A stretch of DNA of 64,000 nucleotides, from assembly GCA_947561715.1 (NCBI GenBank), contig OX387201.1, forward strand, positions 253,001 through 317,000. Reading direction: 5' to 3'. The DNA is from Ascidia mentula. Lineage: Eukaryota; Chordata; Ascidiacea; Phlebobranchia; Ascidiidae. Positions 12,101 through 24,600 of the stretch are shown one piece after another. The translations under genes were made by a program, and so were the position numbers. Numbering within the stretch: position 1 is the first letter of the stretch; every line of letters starts with the position of its first letter. The notes under the pieces are model-generated. The model was not told the DNA's origin and did no database searches. It was given only the letters and a program-made list of their open reading frames with translations.

Positions 12101-15100
12101 TTTTAACTTTGTCTTGTAGTAAATCATTCCTGGAGCCACGTTAGGACAGAGGGGTATTATGGCATTGGAAGTTATGGCCACGCTTCAACGATTGACATAG
12201 AAACAAACACAGTTTATCTGCATGGAGGTTACAGTGATGAAGTTCTTACCAGTCTCTACAAATATGATGTGGATACAAGAATGTGGTGAGTGGTGGAAAC
12301 TAAATTTCACTAAAACTCATCTCTAACTGTGACAAATGACCAAAAGTTGAAATCATCTCAATTTCTTTTCACAATTAAATAAACCTTTTCTGTAATTTCT
12401 CTCATGGTATTGTGGCACTTGATACAGCCACCCCTGTGTTATATCATCAAGTAATTGTTTGTGTGATGTCATAATTGTTGCTGATTTACTAAAACCTGCA
12501 GAAAATCTAGATTGGATGAATGTTGTCAAAACGCATATAACCATATCATTTATATTTCATTAAACCTTGTTATCTTGCTCATGTCTTAAGAACCCTCGTT
12601 CACTGTGTAAACTTCACCAAGAACTGGTGGTTGCTTTCACTTGCGGAACTCGCACATCATTCTGTAACAATGTTAACACATAATAACTTGTTTTCTTAGG
12701 ACAAGTTTGCCTCCCTCTGATAGTCCACGTTATCTTCACTCCATGGTAATGCTCACCGGATCTCTTTATACCTTCGGAGGCCTCAGTAGGACAACACCGC
12801 CATCTTGTGGCTGTGTGGATGTTCAAGCGTTGAGATTTAACTTAGGTTTGTGTAAATTTTTAAAAGGTCAAAATCATGTTACATTGTTATGGCGCTGTGT
12901 AGTTTTAGGAACGCTCCAATATTGATATTTGTTGTATTGGAGACCAATTAATAAATTCTATCTTGAATTCTGGTACTTTTACCCCCCTAAACTTCGACAT
13001 TTTTGCATCATATTGTCAACTTGACCTGTGGTTTTCTGCCAACCAACAACAATTTGTGACAAACAAAATCCAACTATTTTTTTCAACAGAATGCGGAGAA
13101 TGGCAGAAAGTAGGGGAAGTCCCATCGTACGCAAGTCCCAGATATGGACACTCGGCGCTTGCTCTTAACTCCAGGTATGAAAAACATAACAATGTTGTTG
13201 AATAACAATGGGATGATGCTGTGTTTGTTTCTGTAGCAAAATGTTGGTGATTGGTGGATTTGATGGCAGCATGCTCGGCAACGTCATCACATTCTCACCA
13301 GATAAAATGGGTGGGAAAATATTTTGCCAACTCTGATCGTAATTAATCGGAGCAACAATTAAGCTGTAAATACCAAATAATATTTTACAAGCAATGAGTT
13401 ATAAAAATCATTAACCTGCAGACAGTTGTGTGCACACTGTTTCAACCTATGTCAGGTCTCAGCAGTGCAGCTTTTTTGTGGTGACTTTGTTGTTCATGCA
13501 TTAGGGACCAAACTAGGTTCAAAATACCAGGGACCACAGTAGAACAAACTATGACCAAACAACTGCCTAGGAACAAGTAGTCGACACTGTGTCACTGAAT
13601 TCATTTCATAAATAATTTAAATTCTTGCGTTGTTAATATTAAAATCCTGTACACATAGTTTACTGGATGTTTTGTATGTTAGTTGATGATTGCACTTATC
13701 TGAACAAATCTCAGTGTGCGGATGATGGCGGTTGTTCGTGGAGTAAAAATAAATGTTTAAGAAGTTGTCAATCAAGTAAGTAATGTTGTTTTGCAACAAT
13801 ATTTTTAAACCAAATTCGCCCACAGAATAAGGACAATGGGTACACTGGGTATTCCAGAACCCTTTTAGTTGTTTCCCTCATATTCCTATTATCTCTTGTC
13901 CTCAAACGTGAAACCGACATTTGTTCAGACAACACCGAACTCCCCGCCACCTTCTCAACCAATCAGACGTTCTGCTCAGATATGACGTCATGCAAGGAAT
14001 GCCTCTTTAATTCGTCTTGTTGTTACATCATAGACACATGCTACCCGACTTCGAATAATGAATGTACTGTAAGTCCGTCTGCTTAGACTTCAAGGTTTTT
14101 GTGTTTACGTAACTTGTGTATGTTGGGTATTTTTGTTGAAAAGTCAGATTTATCGTTTAAGGATCAACCCCGTAAGTGTCCTGAACCCCCTGAAGTGATT
14201 TACTGCAGACAACAACTTTCCTGTCATCTCTGCTTCCAAGCTGGTTGTTTGTGGAACCAATCAACGTGCATGCCCTTAAACGGAGGTTGTACTTGGATGT
14301 GACTTTTTACCAGAATTCTGGGTGTTGTTATCAATGTTTTTAAATTCACGCCATTTAAGCTGCAGACACACTGTTCCGAGCTATAAAGTGTTAACCTCTG
14401 CTATGGTGACAGCTTGTTGTGCAAACTGTCTGCTGTTTAGACTGACGAGCTGTCGTCATTATTTTACATCCAAAACCTTCACGTTGTTTCCTTGTAAACT
14501 TTTGTTGATGGTTCCCACTTTTGTTGTAAACTTCAATCGTTTTTGCCAGATATTCTGCACCATCGCACAAAGTCTAGTTTAACAATATTTTTGAATCATA
14601 ATTTATCTGGTTGCGACATTGGTTTGTGAATATGGAATAATAAGTGTCAGTATCCAGTCAACCAAGAATACACAATGTGATTATTGTAAACAATTTTGAA
14701 GTATTTTCGAAGTAGATTCCACTGCAAAGTTCGTGCACGGAAAACGGGTTCATGTTCACGTTGTAACCGAGTTATTTGATCAGACGCGCCAGGGAACATG
14801 ACAGAGGTGGAGGTTTGTGAGGACGAATCGTGCACCTCCTTCACCGACTGCTACAACTGCACCACATCGTACAACAAGTGCGGTTGGTGCGATACCACTG
14901 GCACCTGCTACAAAATTAATGAAATCCCCATTGAGTTTCCGTACGGGACTTGCTTTCATTCGACGGCCGTTTCCGACCAGTGCACAGGTAGCTTGCTCTG
15001 TAAAACTAAAGGCGTTTCTAACACAGAAGCGAAATCGATTCCCCAATGAATTTGCTGGCATCAATTATAGGCTTGTTGCTTCACATATGCAGTAATTTCA

Positions 15101-18100
15101 TGTCACAGATAAAATCACAATGGATATCCAGGGTCCAGATTCTCTTTAGGTAGCAAGTCATAACTTGTCCTCATTTACCATTAACATCCTTAACCTTGTT
15201 TCATTATTTTAAACCCTTTGAAATCTCCAACAAGTTCCGGATATAGATGTAATGAAGTTTATTATAAAACCAAACCGAAAGATTCAGACCCCCCAAACCC
15301 TCAGGAAGATTGTCTCGCATCCATGGTTAGGCTTAACGCTGACTCAAACATTTCAACTTGGACTGGTCATTAAACTTCAACAATTAAAATATGTTAAAAG
15401 TTGACGTTATAAGTTCTACATTTTGTAAATTCTTCCTTTTAATCAACAGACGATCCTTGCACCGAATATACATCATGTGATGATTGTTTCAAGGACGCAA
15501 GATGTGGGTGGTGTGACCTTGGGACGGACACAGGACGTGGGTTATGCATGAGTGGTTCCCTTCACGGCCCACAGAACATCACCGGGTACTGCCCGAGTGA
15601 GGAATGGCATTTCGAGGAATGCATTGGTGAGTTTTGTGGTTGTTTGTAGGATTGATATGGTGGGTTTCGAACTCACGACACTTGATATTACAGTATTTAA
15701 TACCTCTTGTTTCCATCTTTACATAATTTAACGAGTTATATAAGAGCAAACAAAAGTCCCTACTGTTGTTTTTGACATACATGTTTCCCCTACAATTCGG
15801 CATCATCATTATCACTAATTTTTGGGGAGGCAACCATACATGTTTTAAGAGTTCTGTTTACATAATCTGTGTTGAAATGACGAGTCTAATTACAGGACGT
15901 AACTCACGAATCTTTCATTCTCCCCTAAATACTTTCTGTTTATTCTACCCAGCATGTCAGTGTAACGGCCACAGCACGTGTCTCCCAACCTCCCCTGACA
16001 CGTGTCAGTCATGCGAGGATGGCACAGCAGGGAGTCAATGCGAGGAGTGCAAACCACTGTGGTTCGGGGATTCACTCAACGGGGACAACTGCACAGGTTG
16101 GCGGGGGTTTCAAGTCAATACACTAAGCGTATCTTGGTACAAATCAGCTGTGTTTCGATGATAATCACATTTGCTTACCCGGTTATGGTTTTTTCCCTTA
16201 AAGGTTAAAATTTCCTGCTACTTGTTCACGTTTCACAGGAATGATAGAAATTTTATTGCAACATCTCACTGTAATGACACGACTGACACTTTGTAATTAT
16301 ATATTGTATCTTGTGTCAATAATTCCTTGAGATCCAATGGTTTTGGTATGATTTAAACTTGGCATACAGCTTTGAGTATTGTTTCGTCACCAAACTTTGG
16401 GTGTTGCACGTTCAATGCGACAATGGTGACGTAACAATACACAAAATAGATAATAAAGAAAACAATTATTATTCTGTCCTCAGTTAACGTTGAATTTTTT
16501 GAGTTTCCGTCCAACTTAATTCGTCCACGTGAATTTAACTTTTTTATACCCCGTAGAATGTGAATGCAACGGTCACGCGTTTGAATGCATGGATACCGGA
16601 TACTGCAATTGTTACACGACTGGTGTGTCGGGTCGTAACTGCCAAATGTGAGTATGTGAATGCTTCCTTGTAACGAAACGACCAACATTTCAACACCGAT
16701 GCTAAACAATGTTTTATTGCAAACTTTGTGACAATTTTTATTTCATTTTATGATAAAACTTAGATGAAAAAAGGTTTCAACAATCTGTAAGTCACCGATA
16801 TTTGTTAAATTAAAGTTCACGATATTATTGTTATCGTCAATTAAAATAACATGACCTAATTTTTATGTTAAAACTACAAGTTCGACAAATCTGTTGTTTC
16901 AGTTGCCAGGCTGGCTACGTCGGAGACGCAGAGAACGACACTTGCTTTTGTGAGTTTTTATATTTCTTGTTATCTCTCATACCAATGCATTATAATGAAC
17001 CTAACTATGATTAAACGCCTGCAGGATAGATATGTTGCGGTTTGGGTCATTGTATCATGTGGCGATGTTGCGGGTTGATTATTTGATGTTATACAACTTT
17101 CTTCTGTGCAGATCCAACTCAAGTAATGATGAGTTATAGATTCAGTCTCTACAGCAATTGGGTTGAATATGAAACAACTTCCATCAACTTTGAGATCTGC
17201 CCCCCTCATGTACGTCATCGTTGCGTCATTATAATTTCGTAGTCAGTATACATGTTAGTTGAAATAAAGTCCCCCTTCCTGACCTAGACCCAGTAGGAAC
17301 ATCCACTGTCGGCGGTATTCTGTCCGTGCATTTAAGAATTTTTCAATTTTATTTAAAAAAAAAAAATATTTTCCCCTTCTCCAATCTCATTTCTCAAGCC
17401 GTGTCTCAACGCTTGCCACCTCAGGTTTCATTTCCCATTAAATCTGAGTCCAGATTCGCCACCGTCGCTCGACCACGTCGTCGACTAATATGATTTCTAT
17501 CCCAGGAAGCTGACATGAAAGTCGGATTCGTTTTCAACTCGAGCGTCAATAGAAATCTTACACGGATTGTCATCACAACAAACGCCACCAACCATGAACC
17601 TGGCAAGCTGAATTACCAACATATCTAAGAATGATTTAATATTTATAATAATGTGTATTATTAATATCATATGATATTGTGTTTCGTGTATATTTGAAAT
17701 GTCGGTAGAAACTAAGTCTGAAACATTGGAAATACTCCGGACATCCAACCACCGAAAACTTGTTTATTTTACTTGGTAAATAATTATCAACATGATTTTG
17801 CGAAAGTGGTTAACTCGTAACAGTGACAGCTCATGTAATACACATTACATGTTTGTTCCAATTGTTGACAGGAAATGAAACCGTGATGTTTGTTGCTGTA
17901 AATGTTACCGAGAACTTCCAGTATTATTTTGAACAATCTGAATATCACTTCGATAATGGAAAAGTTTGTGTGCGGATTTACGTGAGTGTGATTGACGTCC
18001 CCGTCGACCTTCAGGTAACCTTTGTGGCAAACTATTTTATTAACCAAAAAATTAACCAAGAAATATTATTTTTTTAAATTTCGAGATTTTAAGAATACCC

Positions 18101-20728
18101 GTTGAGTGTTGCAAAATAGTTAAGCATTTTTCTTCCTTCATTTCTTGTTAGTCGAATGATTACGATGGAATGTTTGTAATGAAACCAACATTATTTGGTA
18201 CAAAGTTATTTAAAATATTCAAGTGGCAACTGATCGTTTTAGGTATTGCCGTATGTTAAAGCCAAGTTAAACTACGCACTATACGAACTTATTGAAAGTC
18301 ACGCGCCCACTACATGGGAAATTTCTATGGAAATTGTATTTAATTATCCGTAACCTTGTGTTTAATAAGATGACAATTATCCAATACTTCGCCAACATCT
18401 GGATGATCGTTCTCATATTCGTATCGTAAGTGTTCTGCTTTCGGGGATTCCCCACCCAATCATGTATGATGATAATTTGGGCGGGAAAGTCGTTTCTGAA
18501 ATTTTGAATTTAATGCGAGGATTTTCGAAATCAGACTTTTCTCCTTTTAGTAATTTAGTATTTTGACATCTCCGCCGACGATATTTCGAAAACTTTGGAT
18601 AATCAATAATCAACATTTTTTTACGGAAAATTTAAACACCATGACCCGTGTGATTAATTAACTGTTGCAATATTCTTGGGCAAAATGTTAATTGAACTTC
18701 ACACTGAGAAATTCACTTAAAGCTTGGTTTGGAGAAGCTCAGTCGTGTGTTTGCTGGTGGACATCAAGTTGCCTGCAGTGAATTATTACACTTTGAGAAA
18801 ACCTAATGCTTTTTACTCAGTTAAAGTTAACAAGCGTAAGTTTACACTGTGTCAGAATTTGAGACATTGGTAATTTGAGGTAATTTGGTCAATATTTGCA
18901 TGTTTGGCTTAAAGGTAAATCAACATAATATAAATTATGTGTGATTTAAAAATAATTATATTTGTAAATTTTATGATCATAACAACATATTAGATGTCGA
19001 CCAATTTCAGCTGACGATTTTTTTCGTGTTTTTGTTAAAGTTGTTTTCTCGGCCTCCTGATCATGGCCGTAATTGTGTGGAAAATCAACGAAGTCATTGT
19101 ACGTCATCGCCGCCGAGCTGTAAGTATTGCTGAGTCATATATTTCACTGTTCCAATGATGTTTCTGGGGTGGAGATGTATAGAATGATAAATCCTGTGTC
19201 GATACCTTGGTCTGTGTAATGTATAACAAACCACTGCCCCATGGTTGTAAGCGTCACACGTTTAGAAACAGGAGGTGGCATTTTGCAGACAGGCGTCTGT
19301 GGTTCTGTATTTCCTCTGAAATACCCGCAGTAAACGACAGACGGGCAACCTTTTAAATTCTCTACGCATCAATAACAAATCTCCGTTAATAAGCTTAGCT
19401 GTAACACCAGGCTGTCAGAAAGCTTTGATTTACAGAATGGTGGCATGGTCTGTTCGATGTGTGGTTGTAATAGAACAGAACGTATGTTCATTTAAATATT
19501 TGTAACATATCGCTAGTTGTCCCCACGAAGACGATAAATTGGAGATAATTATATTGTTGTGTGGCAAGTGGGAGTCATAACTTTATAAAAACCACACCAG
19601 GCAAAGTCTATCAGGATGGGAGAAGTCTCTGACATAAACCAGATTTGTTTTTGTGCCAGGACAAATACAGCATAACAAAGTTTTGACGAAAATATTCGTT
19701 CTTGCGGAAGTTAGGTTGATTTAATTACCTGACAAACTCATTAAATCGTCGATTAATCTTTACTGGCTTGTGTCTATGCGTCTGTTAGCAATATAGACGT
19801 ACAGTAGGCTGTTGAACCATGGGTTTGGCGTTAAGGTTGTGTTTCCCATGGCAGAGGCGGGCGATAGAGTTGGAAAGGATGGCGGCCCGACCAATAGCCT
19901 CAGTCAACTTCGACACTGATGTGGGCGATGGAACAACACAGAAGAAAGCAGCGGTAAGTATCGTAGATAACAAATGGCTTGACTTTAGTGGTTCGTGTGC
20001 GACGCTTGGTGGGTGTTTTGAGTCTTTAAAGTTCGCGAAATAGTTTAAGAACCACTGGTTTAACTACTCCATGTCATTTAATGATGGACCATAATGCAGT
20101 TGGAAACTTAGCCACAGATGGACGAGTAAAGTCTAAGCACTGATTCGCCATGTAGGTGGTTTCTAACCAGACAAAAAAACGACGTTTTTCCGTATTTGTA
20201 TTTTTGCGACTACCGACATTGATCTAATCACCATGGCAACCACGATTGTTTTAGTTGCAGCAACCTGATGTATTGTCGGAAGAAGCTTGTGTTTGTGGGG
20301 AAGCTGCCGCCTACACTGTTATCCTGTCCCTGCCAACATCTGAGAATTCGTAAGTGGGCGTGTTTTGAACTTGTTGCACGCGTTTACGGGTCAAGTTTAC
20401 GATCAAAATCATTTTGCAAAGTAGCAAGAACTGTATAACATCTTGTTACGGATGAGTGCGTCAACGATTCATGAAGGTTGGGAAGCAAAATTCTGGTTTT
20501 CTAAACTTGTGTTTTTGTTGCAGAACATTTACCGGGTGTTCTGTAGCTCTTGGAACAACACTTGGCACCAGATTGTGTTTCGAATTTAACTCCCCTGCAG
20601 CTTCGGATATGAAACAGAGAGAAATATCAAAATGGCAGGAAGTTAAGATGTTATTTCATTCAAAACCAAAACATCAGCATCAGATGAGTTTCGACAACCC
20701 TGTTATGGATATATCCGAGCAAATCTAA
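9145..20728 (+). CDS. ATRN: attractin orthologue, type I membrane protein lacking the C-type lectin domain
   Basis: Twenty-nine exons join in frame to about 1124 residues. In order they give: signal peptide (KALLVVFVYVTIVSS), an EGF module (9367-9470), a CUB domain (9735-10578), about six kelch repeats (10999-13310; for example LLVFGGK, VYLHGGY, LYTFGG, LVIGGFDG), four cysteine-rich PSI modules (13683-14285 and 14805-15626), two laminin-type EGF modules (15953-16647, ACQCNGHS and ECECNGHA), a membrane-proximal region, a membrane helix (18370-19119, GLLIMAVIVWKI) and a cytoplasmic tail with MAARPIASVNF, matching attractin MASRPFASV. Vertebrate attractin is involved in pigmentation signalling and myelin maintenance. 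Vertebrate attractins have two further EGF modules after CUB and a CTLD between PSI 2 and PSI 3; neither was found here. Two introns (11165-11482 and 17603-17871) appear to be GC-AG. The exon 18370-18425 has a weak acceptor, so the stalk is the least certain part. Confidence 0.9.
10187..10246 (-). ncRNA. hammerhead ribozyme, type I, complete core
   Basis: Read on the minus strand: AGCTGCA (stem I, 5' side), CTGATGA (core), GACCT-TAC-AGGTC (stem II), GAAA (core), then a hairpin opening ACAG and closing CTGT (stem III, 11 possible pairs with two mismatches), the cleavage triplet GTC, and TGCAGCT (stem I, 3' side). The two stem I strands are exact complements and abut the core at the expected positions. 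Predicted cleavage follows the GTC, between 10194 and 10193. It sits antisense in the fourth attractin intron. A flank resembling GCAATATTATGGC follows the cleavage site and recurs in other copies, so it belongs to a mobile family. Activity is inferred, not shown. Confidence 0.85.
13414..13472 (-). ncRNA. hammerhead ribozyme copy, near-complete, probably impaired
   Basis: Minus strand, in an attractin intron. It has the same order as the 10187 copy: AGCTGCA, CTGCTGA in place of CTGATGA, stem II GACCT...AGGTT, GAAA, a stem III hairpin bounded by ACAG and CTGT, GTC, then TGCAGGT. All three stems can form. One core position differs from the consensus, which would be expected to weaken cleavage. 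Confidence 0.7.
14356..14412 (-). repeat. decayed relative of the hammerhead repeat
   Basis: The minus strand keeps GGAACAGTG...GTCTGCAGCTT, resembling the GAAAC...GTC and stem I end of the other copies, but the first half of the core is unrecognisable. It lies in the attractin intron (14286-14804) at the position where vertebrate attractins encode their CTLD. Confidence 0.4.
19985..20056. mobile_element. possible short inverted-repeat element (MITE relic)
   Basis: AGTGGTTC near the left end and GAACCACT at the right end form short terminal inverted repeats around about 70 bp in an attractin intron. The ends resemble non-autonomous hAT elements. No clear target duplication was seen. Confidence 0.3.
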
Positions 20729-21695
20729 ACCGAATCAACCTGTTATTATTTCTATGGTGGCATTTTTTACAAATTATCCGATCAGTTTAAAATTATTTCT
20801 GTTCATTCGCAACAAATCAGTTCCGTTCAATATTCTGGTTCCACATAAATTCCAAGTTGTTTATTTGTTTATTTAATGATGAATGGATTATTTTATCATT
20901 GTTTGTACATAATGGGTTCTTGTTCATTATTTCTTATTTTATTCTTTTCCGTGTAATTTTCGAAACAATGTTGCATTTTTAACAAAAGCACCTCCTTTTA
21001 ATCCTCGTCTATTGAATAGTTTGTAGTTCGCAAAATTTCTTCAGTTAACTCAAAGTTGGTGCAATAAAAATTGATCTTTCCATGACAACATTGAAATAGT
21101 TGCGAATAGACAGTTGTACAATCCGCTACCAACACCTTACCTTTGCTGCAACAGCCACCGATCATTCCAGGCACAGGGATTAATTTGGTGTGGAATGTGC
21201 AACGAGGTCTTTGCTTGAAGAAATAGTAATGACTTCTGTAAAGAGTTTTTCGTTCTGCAATAAGTGCTATCAGATTGTTAACAAGTTTGAAAGATGTTTT
21301 CCTGTTGCTTTGTTCGCTTCCGCACCAAGCGGTGTGAGCGTAAGGTAAATTCCCCCATGATAAAATCATTTTCGCATCGCTTTCATGTTTGACTGCATTG
21401 GAGTCAGTGTGTGACTGTGTGTTAGTTTATCTCAGCAATTGCATGTTTAACTTTTAAATAATTGACAGAGCAACCATCGTAGTGGTCAGCTATTGATACG
21501 AGACCGGTTGAAACACATGTATTGGTTTTAAATACTTTAAAAAAATCGCAAACATTTTACGAACGTAAATAATAAAAATCTGACTTTACTAATAATAAGT
21601 TTGCTCTTTGATCGTTGTTTTAGGAAATTAAAATTATTTCGGGTGTTGTGAATATTTTGTTAATTCTTAACTTTGATTTGTAAAGTGGTTACAGT
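20729..21695. other. intergenic region between attractin and ACAP, with an orphan minus-strand ORF
   Basis: It holds the attractin 3' UTR (an AATAAA lies at 21063-21068) and the upstream region of the ACAP gene. A 123-codon minus-strand frame (20998-21369) contains a good donor (GCAAAG|GTAAGG near 21148) after about 74 codons, so it could be a first exon of an unknown gene. I recognise no domain and found no partner exon. It is left unassigned. Confidence 0.4.
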
Positions 21696-24600
21696 ATGCC
21701 CAATGACAATTATTTCATTGGATTTGAGGAATGTGTGAAGGATTCTCCAACTTTTAGGTAAATTTTATGACAAAATTTTTACATGATAATAAAACTTCAA
21801 CCACTGCAAAATATAGAATGTTTACAACAACACAGTAATATTTCATGAAATGGCATGATTGGCAGGATCGCCCCACTGCACAGGTCCTTGCTTGGCGATC
21901 ACAGCTATCGTATCGCGATCATGAGGTTTGCAGGCTTAGCAGCCCAGGCATTGCAGCCTAGCTGGATCATGTTTACAACAAGCAACATATATATGTTTTA
22001 TATAATAAGAACATTTATATTTGTTAAGAAAATAAAATATTTGTTCTTTTAAATTTATTTTAAAAGGTATCTACTGTTAAGACATACTATCCACAAATAC
22101 TTGGATAAACTTGAAATGCAAAATTTAAATGTGTTGTAAAAGTATTTTTGAACTGTTTACAGGGAACAAGTTCACCAATCGGAAATAGATGTTGTCACCC
22201 TGGAAAGTCATCTTGATAAGGTGACCATTGTGATGTAATAATCTGCTACTGTTTTATTGAATGAGTGAAAAATCTTGTCCCATATTATTCAACAAAAATA
22301 ATCAGATTTGTTGGTTTCATTTTCAAAGTTGCTCATCTACGTATTCAGTCGAGTTAGAATTTGAGAAATATTTTCTGTTATCTCCTTTCAGGTGATAAAG
22401 CATTGCAATGTCGCGATTGAGACAGGAAAGGTTTACAACAATGCAACCAGGTATAAGTGAAAAAAATGTAGCGATTTTGTATTAAGACTTACAAATTATG
22501 CTTTTTAAGGGGTTTTATTGAAAGTATTGGAGACATGGCGTCACTGAATGCTGACAATGATTTTGTGCAGGTGTGTGCTTGTTTGTTCATTAATAGTTAA
22601 ATACAATATTTGCAGCATTGATATTTAAGTAAAAACTATGCAAGGTTTTTGGTATGTCAGTATTGTCATAGTTTTTTTAAATTGATTTATGCAATAATAT
22701 CTGTAGTTGTGAAAATTTTCATGTGGCCATTTTTCCAACACAACAATGCTTTATCACAGAAATCTCTTAAGAAGTTTGTCGGAACTATGAACGAACTCAC
22801 AAACTTTCAAACTGTGAGTGACCTTTCCTTCTCTTTAACGACCAAATAAGGAAATAAAATCATGGATCTACTGTGACTGAAATAAATTCTTACCCTGTTT
22901 GCATTCCATAAATATAATATGCTGCATTCTTACACAATTGCAAATAACTATTTTTGCAAATAACTATAAGTCTGTGCTTAGTTGTAAATCTACTCATGCA
23001 ATTCTTGTACTTCCTTTAACTTTCCACTACTTTCAATGATACATTGCTGCAATGTTTGGTCCGTTTCCTGTTGTAAGTTAAGTCCACCACTATTAAATAC
23101 TGTCAATACATTCAGTGCTTTAATGTAGGAAATTGAGAAAATTATTTGGTAGTAAATTGTGGCAGTATTCATGATACATGTATTGTTTTAGACCTTGCAT
23201 GACCAAGCAAACCGTTCAGTGAAAACTCAATTGAACAACTTTCTTAAAGAGTAAGTATATACAGTGGGATGTAAGTTTGTTTTAAATGATTGAAAGATTT
23301 GAAAACTAAAATGTTAAAAACGTACATAATTATAAACCGCATGTTATGATACAACTGTAATGTAAACTTGAATTGCAGAGATGTAAAACATGTTCGCGAA
23401 GTGAAGAAAGTGTTTGACAAAATGTCCGATGAATATTCGTCAGCTATGAGTAAACACGCTGCCGTGAGTCGACTAAAACCTCATGAAATTGACGAAGCTG
23501 TAACCCACTTAAATTCAACACGCAATTCATTCAGAAGCGTTTCAATGGATTATGTCAGTGAGGTAAGAAGTAGTTCAATATAACGTCAACTTGATCACTT
23601 TGCATTTGATAAGTTCCACAAGTTTTACCTGCCTTTGTTAAATTTAGAAAATTTGATATATATTGCAAAAACATTGCTATTACATTATGGTGATGAAGAA
23701 AAGATAATAGAATTTGTACATTTATGTTTCAAATATAATCTGTTCTGGTTTCAAGCAATTGACCCGCGATCACTTTCACTCTGTTCATGTTATGACTCAT
23801 TGTGTGTGGGCAATAGGACAATCTAGTGCTAGCAATGCAATTCTCAATAGGATTCGCAACTGACAATGTGGTCAATAAATCAGTTTGGTGCATCATAAAA
23901 TGTTTGCGTAAACATGGTTTCATTTCTGTGTCTGTAGTTTCTGGTATTTAACATCAACATGTTTTTGTTGACAGACAAACTTGTTACACAAGAAGAAGCG
24001 ATTTCAAATCGTCGACAAAGTATGTCCAGATTTATTGAATTTTCATAATATTCAAGCTAATGTGGCTTGTTTGGAAGTAAAACTCTCCATTAGTACTGGA
24101 GTAAATGCTCAGTAATAATCACACAATTTGTTACTTTTGTGTATTTTATTTCCAGATGCTTTCATACATGCACGCCCTGTCAACATTCTTCCATCAAGGT
24201 TACGACCTTCTAAAAGATCTGGAACCTTTCCTGAAGGAAGCATCAACTAAGGTGAATAACATGCAAACTTTATGCTAATGAAGATTTGAATAAACTATTT
24301 GTAGTTACGAAGTTAAATTTCAAACACAACCTCATAAATTGTTTCCACAGCTGGAAGAAATGACAAAATCAACTGAAACTCAACGCAAGTCAATGTTGGT
24401 TCACCAAGAAAGACATCGTTCCATGGTATGATTTCTGTGTGACATACTACTAATCCAACACAAATAGGGAAAACTGCTACTTCGGTTTAGTTCACAGTTG
24501 AATGCATATTGCTGCCACAACCAACATTTTTCAATTTAAGATCTGAACAACTGATGTTAAAGCCATAATATTGGAGAGCTGCAGACAGGGTGTACACACA

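Noticed and set aside
14780-15064. 94-codon minus-strand frame opposite an attractin PSI exon
   Set aside because: The plus strand encodes the cysteine pattern of a PSI module with in-phase splice sites; the minus frame is a shadow.
21854-21970. GC-rich patch in the first ACAP intron resembling a small RNA gene
   Set aside because: No recognisable RNA family, Pol III boxes or clear long stem could be supported by eye.
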